From Amaranthus tricolor (taxonomy: Eukaryota > Streptophyta > Magnoliopsida > Caryophyllales > Amaranthaceae), in contig NC_080050.1 of the NCBI RefSeq assembly GCF_026212465.1, positions 47,501 to 111,500 on the forward strand: a stretch of 64,000 nucleotides of DNA, in the 5' to 3' direction. Positions within the stretch are counted from its first letter, which is position 1; each line of letters begins with the position of its first letter. The translations under genes were made by a program, and so were the position numbers. Below are positions 24,532 to 34,140 of this stretch, one piece after another. The notes under the pieces were generated by a model that did not search any database, was not told where the DNA came from, and saw nothing but the letters and a program-made list of their open reading frames with translations.

Positions 24532-26038
24532 GGGATATTATCAATGGTACCCCTGTACTATAGCAAAATATCTATGGTACCCCAGTTAATTTCAATGGTA
24601 CCCTCCAACTATATGCTAATTACAACCGTGACACTATTAATCAATTTTCCGTTAAGTTGCCGTTAAATCTTGAATGACCTAACTATGGTTAGTTTCTTCT
24701 TCTTCTCCCTTTTCCTGCTCTCCTTCCATGGCTGCTTAGTATGTAATCTAAGAGACAAATCATCAAAGCAAACTAATAATCACAAGTAATCACAATTAAA
24801 TCTGGGATGAAATTAAATTTGGGAAGAAGAAAAATCTGGGACCAACTAGAACCAACAAAAATATGGGACCAAGGATTTTTTTTTTTTTGACCCAAATATT
24901 AAAATATGCCTTAGTAAGCCATTATGAAAGACCATATTCTCAGATAATTTTCTTGCTCATTGCCTTTTTCATCTTCATGCTCATTCTCTAGGTTCTAATG
25001 GTACTCTTACTCTTTAATTAAACTCTCAATCTTCCATTTGTGAGTTCAACTTTGAGGTTCTCTTACCCAGATTGTTTTAGCCCTTAACTGAAGGATTCTC
25101 CCTTGAATTTAAAATTGCCTTGGTTGAAGATCCAGCTTCAAGCTTCATTAATTGTGATAATAGAAATATGGGACAACCACTTTTCTCGTCAAAATAGCAA
25201 TGAGTATATGACGATTACTATGCCTTTACATTACTTCTATTTCTTTTTTCCATTTTTTTATCCTCAATCAATTGTTGCAGTAGCTATGACTTAGCATTTC
25301 AACCTGTTTAAAAACTTTCAAAGATCTTTCTGAGTGCAATCTTCTGGAACAAAATTTCAACCTTTTTGGGTTCAATTTTCCGGGACAAATAATAAATGGG
25401 AAGAATATTTTCTGGGATAAAAATATTCTGGGATAAAACAAAATCTGAGAAGAATATTTGGGATGAAAAAATCTAGGAGCTTCAAATATCTGGGATGAAA
25501 ATTCTCCCAGCACACAGCAAGAACTTCAAAAATTTGGCAGAAAAATTATCTGGATGAATCAATTTCTTAGAGCCATTTCAATTTCTGGGAGCGATCTCTT
25601 CTAGGAGCAACAAAACTCTGGGACTAAGAAATCTGGGAGGAAATAATTTCTGTCCAATGTCGAAAAATCAGGACCAATTTCTGGAAGCGATTTCTTCTAG
25701 GAGCAATAAAAATCTGGGACTAAGAAATCTGGGATGAAATTTCAGGGATTTCGGTCACCTAATGTTAAAATGTAGGTGATTACTTGTGATTATTAGTTTG
25801 CTTTGATGATCTGTCTCTTAGATTCCATACTAAGCAGCCATGGAAGGAGAGCAGGAAAAGGGAAGAAGAAGAAGAAACTAACCATAGTTAGGTTATTCGT
25901 GATTTAACGGCAACTTAACGGAAGATTGATTAATAGTGTCACGGTTGTAATTAGCATATAGTTGGGGGGTACTATTGAAATTAACTAGGGTACCATTGAT
26001 ATTTTGCTATAGTACAGGGGTATCATTGATAATATCCC
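24532..26038. mobile_element. Mutator-like TIR element, non-autonomous (1507 bp)
   Basis: Begins GGGATATTATCAATGGTACC and ends in the reverse complement. The terminal inverted repeats extend roughly 270 bp (24532-24800 against 25770-26038). A perfect 9-bp target duplication, TTAATTTTT, lies at 24523-24531 and 26039-26047. Long TIRs with a 9-bp duplication define the MULE type. There is no transposase. The interior repeats ATCTGGGA-like words, and a segment of about 62 bp occurs twice (25576-25641 and 25675-25736). The middle, 24900-25260, could be captured host sequence but is not identifiable. Confidence 0.88.
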
Positions 26039-26047
26039 TTAATTTTT

Positions 26048-28192
26048 TGTGACGCCTCTTTAAATAATCTATTTCCAAAGTTAAAGGGTGGCATCTCTTA
26101 ATGATGCTACAACAGATGAGATGGTTTCTCAAAATGGTCCTCAAATGTATTAGGATTGTCCTTCTCAAGTGTTAAAAATGCGCAATTGCAAGAAAAGGAA
26201 GCAATTTGTATGCTCAATTTATAGTAGTTTGAATCTAATAGAGGAGATCTTTATATGCTTATTAACATAGCGTAAGGCATAAAAAAATCGTTGATGCTGT
26301 CGTGATTGCGACAACGGTCACAATGTCGCGGACGTGGCATTTCGTGGTGTTACGACTCGTTTCGTAGACATCATAATGTTTTTTATCAACTTCAAAGAAT
26401 TCATTTTATCATAGTAATTCAAGCTTTCAAGAAAATATATTTGAATAAAAGCTTATATTAGGCCTTTAGCACCTAATATACTAGAATTGATAATGATGGC
26501 TAATATGTAGGAATAACAATTTATAATGGCAGTTACTCTATGGTTTCAAATCACTGGTTACGCAACAGGATCTTGGGGTTTGATAAGCTCAAAATCCATC
26601 ATAAAGTGGTCATTAAGTAATGTTACGACCTCATTTTTATTCCAAGGAGTAGGGGTGTTATGTTTGCATGAGAGAGAGTTCTAACCATCAATCCTTCCAA
26701 TGGTTCCAACAACTCCGCAACCAGGTTTATTTGCTTGAGTAGTTGCATAAAAGAGGATTGATATTGAAGATGACAAAGGCCTTTTGGTGAAGTGATCCAT
26801 GCCCTTCTCCACTCATCCAAAACCAATCGAGCTTGAAAAGGATACCATGCAAATTTCTTATTCCAGCTAAAAAATATCTTTGAACTTCCCCAGTTTTTAA
26901 AACACTATTTTGTCTTTACTTTTAAACTCCTAAAAAACCCTTCTTAGGATCTATGCCATTCATTTTAGTTTCTTTTAGAAGAATGGAAGCATCACGTTAG
27001 AGAAGGTTTAATTTGTTTCGTTCGTACTCAGAGTCGATTTCCATGAAGAGAATATTCATAAGCACTAATTATAACTTTGATGGCTTGATTTAAATAGTCA
27101 TGTTCTTTGTTATGACTCATAATCAATGATGAGGAATTTAAAGCTCTTTATTGGTTTATTTTGGTTCTCTTAGGGACCAATTTATGTCTTCTAGAATTTT
27201 AAATTCGGGTTAACTTAAAACAAATGAAAATTTCATTGGGGAGGTTGCAAGAAGTTAGCTACTTGTGGGTGGTTGTATTTGGTTTGTTTTGTTTTGGGGT
27301 TTTGTTTGATGGTACCCCTAGTGTCTAATAAATATGGTAATATTTACAATTTTTTGGACAATTGTTAGATAGTAATATATTGGTCTAAATGTTGGACCTT
27401 TATGAAGCACATATAAAAAAGACGAAGACAACTTGAGATTGATGTGTTAAAGCTCTCTTATGGGTTGGGATATGAAGTGAAGATATTTGGTGCAAGGTTG
27501 GAGGTATACGTCTGGCTGCCATGTGCAGCGTCTACCATTAGATCATAGTGAAAAAGTGTGGTTATGGAATGGTGATGCGGTCATCGCAACATTTAAATAT
27601 TGGTCAAAAGTATGAGATACCCCTTGACACAGCCCAAAACAAGATTTTTTTACACCTTTACGATGCGGAAAATATCAGTTGGTTCTTTAAACCTTTACAA
27701 CGCTGCCATTGTAATGCAATGCGACCTTGTTTTTCACTTTTCATAAGATGCCCCGAATAGGATAGTGAGCAATTTCATACAGGGGAGGCCAAAGCCAAAG
27801 ATGACATAACCTGTTGCTATTCCTTGCAGTTTGTGTTTTTTTGATAACATGCCTTCTACCTTAGTGCTCAAACATGCATGCATGTTTATCGAAATTTGTT
27901 GACTTGCAGACGTTTCTCAAACCTTTTCTATGTGCACTGCATGGTTTCAGTGTAGTCGGACATAGTCACATGTTGCCCTTGAAATTTAGCTGTTTTGTTC
28001 CAGACCGGAACTTCTGGTTTGAATGCCTGTGTTGTATTGATGGGAATAGTGACACAAGCACTTCAGTTGAATGAGGCGTGCCTTTTTCTAATCTTTAAGT
28101 TTTTGCAGTAGTCGTTAATTTATACAAGCTTATCATCTTATTAGCATGATAAAGTGTCAGGTAACTATAAGTTGTGAAGACCAACAATCATA
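26048..28192. other. Intergenic, no supported gene
   Basis: AT-rich to moderate composition with only short open frames on both strands. 27874-28074 on the + strand is open for 66 codons, and a splice-acceptor-like TTGCAG precedes part of it, but the protein is not recognisable. No terminal repeats were found. Confidence 0.35.
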
Positions 28193-28542
28193 TCATACAT
28201 ACTAATAAAAATGTTGGAAAATGACAAATGTCATCCTTAGAGAGCTTTGACAAATGGAATTACTTTAGTAAATGATAGTTGATTACATGGCAATATTTAC
28301 CTAATTTACAATTCTATATACCTAACCTAGAATTTGATATGTTTGATTGAGTGAGAAAATGATATGTTTCATGTTTGAGAACCAATTTTTTAAAAAAATG
28401 TATTTAATTTTTTGCTTTAAAAAAAGTCATGTATTTGATAAATTCAATCACGATAATATATATACTTGCATTATTCTTTAAAGTTATATTTTTATATATT
28501 TCATACTAATAAATTTGTGCATTGTACGAGCTTTTATACTAG
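28193..28542 (+). mobile_element. Probable small non-autonomous Helitron
   Basis: Begins TC at 28193 after an A and ends TATACTAG at 28542 before a T, so the insertion is between A and T as Helitrons require. The 3' end is preceded by GTGCATTGTACGAG, a weakened form of the CCGTGCATTGCACGG-type hairpin. No coding capacity and no target duplication, as expected. The 5' end assignment is tentative. Confidence 0.45.
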
Positions 28543-31343
28543 TTATTATAAAACAAAAGCACAGAATTAATAAGTACATTTCTATGCTACAGAATTGTGT
28601 AGGAGTCCGAGACAGTTATTTAAGTGCACAAATCAAAATTAGCTTTCTTGTCGAGCTAATTAGAGATTGGAATGTGTACCCATCTGCCAAACTTGGTTGT
28701 TGAAACTGAGATACCTTTTGAAGAAATGCTTGTAAGTTATCAGGTGCTGAGATTTTTTCTGCGGATGTCATTCAAACCTCAGTTGGTTGGAAGATTATAC
28801 AAGGTAATAACCATCTCAAGTTACTGCTAAAAGAGGTTGAATAATTAGTATTTTGGGTGTTGAGGAGTGTGGGGTTGGAAGGGATAACAGAATTATCTAT
28901 CACTTGTGCTTCACATGTAAGTGGTCCAGCCTTGAGTGTTGGACATTCCATGATATATACGGAACTAAAGCATTACTTAGGGCATCCACCTCAATAAATG
29001 TTAGGGTATTTATAGGAAGATAATAGAATTAATAGAATTTTGTTGGAATAGTATGTCCTTGCATGTGACATCAGTGACATTTTGTGACTTAATGACATCA
29101 ATGGGCTCAAGAAAGAATTTAGGAGATATTTGAGGAGTAATTGTGTGTAAGATCTCATACCTCAATAAATATTAGGGTATTTATAGGAAGATTATAGTAG
29201 TATTAGAATTTTGTTAAAATGGTGTGTCCTTGCATGCGACTTCAGTGGCATTTTGGTCATTTTGAACAGTTGGAGGCATTTTTGTAACCAAATTATTGTA
29301 AGTATTAGTTTTAGTCTCTTTGGTTTTGTAGTGGCATTAAGACAATGAAGGGATCGTAAATTAGGAGTTGAAATTCGTAGAACCATTCTAAGGGATTGAT
29401 ATGGTTTTTGGTATGGGGTTGTTACTTTCAATTAATCTGATATTTTTTGTCATTTATTGTGCAGTTTTTTTTTCCATGGTTGCATTTGTCAAGGTAGGGA
29501 CCTTGTTTTGAATAAATGATAAGAGAAGTCAAGCAAGTTGTGCCGATTTGTACAAATTAATTTTCCTATTTTGGGTTGTGCTTCCACAATCTTTGAATGC
29601 TGTAGCGTGAGTTACACTCATTTTGGAAGCTCATTTAAGTGTTTTGCTGTTTTCCTGGCATCTTAGTTCTTACTAGAGCGATGTAATAATAAGAACCCTC
29701 GAATATTTGTTGTGAATATGTTGTATCTTCTGGTTGTGTTATCACTGACCCATATAAGAATGTTTAATTCATTGAATTCTCTAGGTAGTCTGAGGTTTGA
29801 GGTTTTGGTTTGGAACTTGTTTTCTTCATGTGGAGTTCTCACGGTTAAAGGGGGTGGGGTGGGTGGTCTAGGGATCTCTTGTTCCGCATCTTATACTCTT
29901 TTCAGTGCCACTCACATTTGATTGGAGAGATTCATTGATTGCTCATTTTGGAGTCTATTATTTGGAGATGAGAGGGTTCTATTATTCTCTAAGAACAGAA
30001 CATTGACCTTATCACATGAAAAGCAAATTGCTAAACGTAACTCTGTGTGTGCATGTGTGTGTGGTGGGGGGGACTACCTCTAAGGCTATAATGTTTGTAT
30101 GAGTAATATGGTTGAGGGCTGAGGCAGTTGGAAATCTAGGGACAATTATGTCGTATCAGTTTGAATTCCCAGCATAACAAATAACAATGTTTGGAGTGAG
30201 TTGGGTACAATTATGTCGTAAGGTATTTGACTCAAGTTAGTTCCACGAGTGCCTCGATGATAACCTTAATTTTACCCGTTTGATGCTTACTTTTGATTCT
30301 TATATTTGCTAGTTCTGGTTTTTTTAATGTCATCCACTTAATTAAATTTTTCTTTTTATTTATTAAAAACACCTTAAAAATGGAAATTGTGGCAAAACCC
30401 CGGCTCATAGAATTGAAGACAATAGAAAAAGTAGTCCCAACATAGGTTGGTGTAAAATAAAGATAATGTATGTTGGGGTTGATTGGGTTCATCATAGCCC
30501 TTAAAAAAAAGGGTGGGAGGTGGCGAGATTGCATGAAACATGAATAATCTAAAATTCGTAACTTGTTTTCGTTGCATTATTTTAAAATATTATTTAATTT
30601 ATTCGTAAACAAATCCATTATGATTGGAATAGAAGATTTGTCAAACAGATAGAAGCTAAGGTTGGGTACAAATCATGATTACGTGTCTATTTCTGTTTGT
30701 TGCCTTCTAACTACCACTTATTATTTATCTTATCTTTTGTTTTTTTTTTGCTTTTATAAAATTAATTAAAGAGACTTGGTCAGTTTATCTAGATTGTTTC
30801 AAGTAATGTCCAAAATGTTTTGTTATGCTTTTTTTTTTTTTTTTTTTTTTTTCTGTATCACATGTTTCAAGCTATCTATCTTTTAAATCAATTAATTGAT
30901 TTCACTTTGGGGTTTCCTTCCAGGTGGCTAACATCTTTCCCAGGACCATCCACCTATGTAGAGTATTATATAACATGGTTGTATCTCAAGTAAGCAACTT
31001 ATTTTCAGTTCAGTTTTAGTTCCTTTTTCCACATTTATACTTTAATAAAGTGTTAAAACATGTTTCATTTTTTAATTGATGATTCAAATTACTTATGTAA
31101 GTATTACAAATAAAGATATAAAAAATTATGTTTGTTGTCTTTTTTTGTGTGTGACAATAATAGACCCTTTGCTTTGTTTTACACAAAGAGGACAATACCG
31201 AAAGATTTGTATGCAACACTTAAATCATCATAAATTTTGATTATTGTCTGAAGACTATTGCTACCTTTGCCTTTGTGATAGTTTCAACTCCCAAAGAGAT
31301 ATTTGGGTTGAAATAGAAATTTACAATAAGATACAATAATTTA
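28543..31343. other. Intergenic with two splice-flanked open stretches, unassigned
   Basis: 28665-28802 (+) is open and ends at AAG|GTAATA. 30925-30990 (+) is open between CCAG and GTAAGC. Both are in phase 0 and could be exons of an unknown or decayed gene. I do not recognise the peptide. A direct repeat of about 97 bp occurs at 28989-29085 and 29159-29256, each with TATTTATAGGAAG, which resembles an LTR promoter duplicate. A poly-T run lies at 30830-30851. Nothing else can be supported. Confidence 0.3.
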
Positions 31344-31345
31344 TA

Positions 31346-31595
31346 CTCCCTCCTATTCAGCCTAATTGTCCCGTTTATTTTTGGATACCATTCACTTATA
31401 ATTTGTATTTTAATCTTAATCTAAAAGTTAAAACATAGTCGTGTAAGATCTTGTTTGATTCGTCTCAATACAAGAATTATTAATATCAACTTTTTATAAT
31501 TGTTAATTAAGAATAATTTGAGATATTAACGGTTAAAATGTTGTCTCGACAAGCGTGAAAAACTAAATATGACACATAAGCTGAATAGGAGGGAG
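31346..31595. mobile_element. Stowaway-type MITE (250 bp)
   Basis: Ends CTCCCTCCTATTCAG and CTGAATAGGAGGGAG are perfect inverted repeats of 15 bp. TA precedes the left end; on the right an extra A separates the end from TA. The termini equal those of the mariner-like element at 51035-54588, so that type of transposase probably moved it. The interior is AT-rich and non-coding. Confidence 0.85.
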
Positions 31596-32303
31596 ATATG
31601 AAGTGAATAATTTAAATGATTATGTGCTTAGGGAAATGTTAAAATAAAAAGCAATATAAAGAATTTATCAAGTTATTTATATGATTAAGAGTGGAGAGGA
31701 ATAGATCAGATAAAATCAGAATTTAAGTGTATTGAAGTATATTCACATCCTCATGTATTGCCCTGTATTTATAGAATTTATGCATGATATCTTCCCATAA
31801 ATTATGTCTAATAATTGATGAAGACATCAATTTTTATGAAGAAACACAACCTTACATAACATCATAGTCATTTCCGAAATAAAATTAAAACAGTCGTATA
31901 TATTAGAGGCTATCATATTAGGGTTTGTAAGATTCCATGACAACACCTCAACCAAGGGTGTGATTGGTTCAGTCGACACCCAAAAGATTTTGCATGATGA
32001 AAGAAAAAGGGGAATTATTCATGAATGACGTGAGGGAATTGCACATCTTTCTTCGGAGGTTCTTTGTAAAGTGGAAGAAGTGGGAACGAGCTATGCAATT
32101 TACATATGGAAGTTATGTATATAAAGTTACTTACTCTACATGTACTATTAAGCGTTTTTAGTTAGTTTCTTTAATGTTTTTACTTTTCTTTTTATTCTAA
32201 ATATTCATTTATGTTTACATGTGGAAGCAGTTGAAAAATTATGAAAAATTAAAAAAAACGTCACTTCATCTTGTCTTTTCCATTGTTCTTGAATGAGAAT
32301 TTA

Positions 32304-32851
32304 CGGTCCGTTTGGTACATGGTATTAGAGGGCGGTAATGGTAATAGAATTAAGTAATAAAAAATTTGGTTGTTTGGATGCCTTCAATGGTAATGAATGG
32401 TAATAAAATAAGATAATGAAATTACCAAAAAGGGCCATTTTTATTACCGTCAAACAACCTGGTATTAGGCTGTAATGGTAATGAAGTATTACTGTGGTAA
32501 TAAAATAAGGTAATGTTGTTTCGAGCTGAAGAAAAAAAAATGAAGAAAAAAAGGTAATATGTAATTGTACAAAAAAATATTATTATTAAAAAAGAATCAT
32601 TAGATAGAATAATTTAGATACAATAATGCTTTTAGATACAAATATACAATAATGAAACTAAGAGTTATTACCATTTTTTATTACTAACAATCAAATGCAA
32701 TCAATGGAATATTATCTTCCATTATCATTCTTTAGTCATGCACACCAAACAAAAGAATCTTCATTACCAATTCTCATATCCTTTCCTTCATTACTATTGC
32801 TATTACAACATTTCATTCCCATTACTTCATTACCATCAATCAAACGGGCCG
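32304..32851. mobile_element. PIF/Harbinger-like non-autonomous element (548 bp)
   Basis: Left end CGGTCCGTTTGGTACATGGT, right end complementary with CAAACGGGCCG. TTTA flanks both sides (32300-32303 and 32852-32855), compatible with a TTA-type duplication. The interior is built from GGTAATGG/CCATTACC-like words in opposite orientation in its two halves, so it can fold. A related shorter copy is at 54926-55239. Superfamily assignment is inferred from the ends. Confidence 0.6.
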
Positions 32852-32933
32852 TTTAGTGTTAGAAAGTCTTGTATGTTCACGATGGCAAATTGGCCATGAA
32901 TTATTGGATATTAAAGTTTGTGCAACTTGTAAT

Positions 32934-33535
32934 TGTTGAGTATTTAGAGTATGTAGGATATATTTAAAGGCGTAACCCATGCACTAAAGCATATAACTAA
33001 GCAAAAACGTAACAAGGAGAACAAATCAAGCATTGCTTGACCATATGCTCATTCGAGCACGATAGTGCTCGTTCCAACACTTCAGTGAAGTATTGTCAGT
33101 TTTTTCTGAGTTTCTATTTGATGGTCAGGGCATATGCTCGTTCGGGCACCTATAGTGCCTGTTCAAGCACCTCAGGATAGTGCATCTGTTCGTGGATTAA
33201 AACTTCATCTCATAGAGTGTTGTGTTGTTATAAATTAATGTTTTATTTGATATAATTAGTAAATGGATTTGGATGAATTATTGCTACTTTACTCTATAAA
33301 TAAGAGTTAGTGCATAAAATCATTTACACTTTTGATGACATCTTGGAATATAATTTATGTTTCATCTTTCTCTCAATCTCTTAAAACATAAAAGAGAGTT
33401 ATAAACTCTTTTATTATTTTTCTGGTTTTAATCTCTACATAAACGCATAATCATTTAGTTCAATCGGTTTGTACTAATCGGTTGATGTGATTGATTGTAT
33501 CTTATTGTGAATTTCTGGTATCATAACCCAAGTAT
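32934..33535 (+). repeat. Copia-like LTR with primer-binding site, solo or truncated
   Basis: Starts near TGTTGAGTATTTAGAG, has a CTATAAATAAG promoter-like box at about 33294, and is followed by TGGTATCATAACCC (about 33518), a variant of the initiator-Met-tRNA primer-binding site. No pol sequence follows, so the element is truncated. It holds repeated TGCTCGTTC/GAGCAC words that recur in the copia-like LTR near 57240-57290. Confidence 0.5.
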
Positions 33536-33687
33536 CTTTATGGGGGAAATATCACAAAAGGAAAGCTTGTAGTCGCTTTCAATCTATATCAAGATTTCTG
33601 GTGATGCCATCATCGCAAACTAATCTTCTCTACAGTGTTGTTCATTTCATAGTTTATTCAAAGTAAGGAGTCCATTGCCATATATAA

Positions 33688-34140
33688 AGGTTTTGGAAAA
33701 TTTGAAATCTTTAAGTCAAAAAATTTAAAAAATGAACTAAATAATCCAACTTTCAAACTTATTTCGAAAGTAAGTGTGAAATTCCCAAACCCGAGGTTTG
33801 GGACTATTCGCAGTTAGTAACTGCGAACAGGTCAAAAAAGACAAAATAGTTGTTTGCAGTTAGTAACTGCGAACAACTATTTTGACCTGTTTTTGTGGAG
33901 CATGCTGTTCGCAGTTAGTAACTGCGAACAGGTCAAAACAGGTCAAATAACTGTTCACAGTTACTAACTGCGAACAACTATTTTGTCTTTTTTGACCTGT
34001 TCGCAGTACTAACTGCAAACAGCTTCAAACCTCGAGTTTGAGAACTTCACGTTTACTTTTGGAATAAGTTTGAAAGGTGAATTATTTGGTTCATTTTTTT
34101 GATTTTTTGACTTAAAGATTTTAAATTTTCTAAGGTTTTG
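33688..34140. repeat. Foldback element with repeated GTTCGCAGTTAGTAACTGC hairpins
   Basis: The outer arms (AGGTTTTGGAAAATTTGAAA from 33688; its complement ending near 34140) are inverted copies over about 140 bp. The centre holds five versions of a quasi-palindromic unit, GTTCGCAGTTAGTAACTGCG plus AAC, alternating with GGTCAAAA and ACTATTTTG spacers, also in inverted order. The whole 450 bp can form one long imperfect hairpin with smaller hairpins inside. No coding frame. Likely a non-autonomous foldback transposon. Confidence 0.75.

Noticed and set aside
27874..28074. 66-codon frame with a possible acceptor (TTGCAG) inside
   Set aside because: The peptide matches nothing I know and there is no donor or upstream exon to support it.
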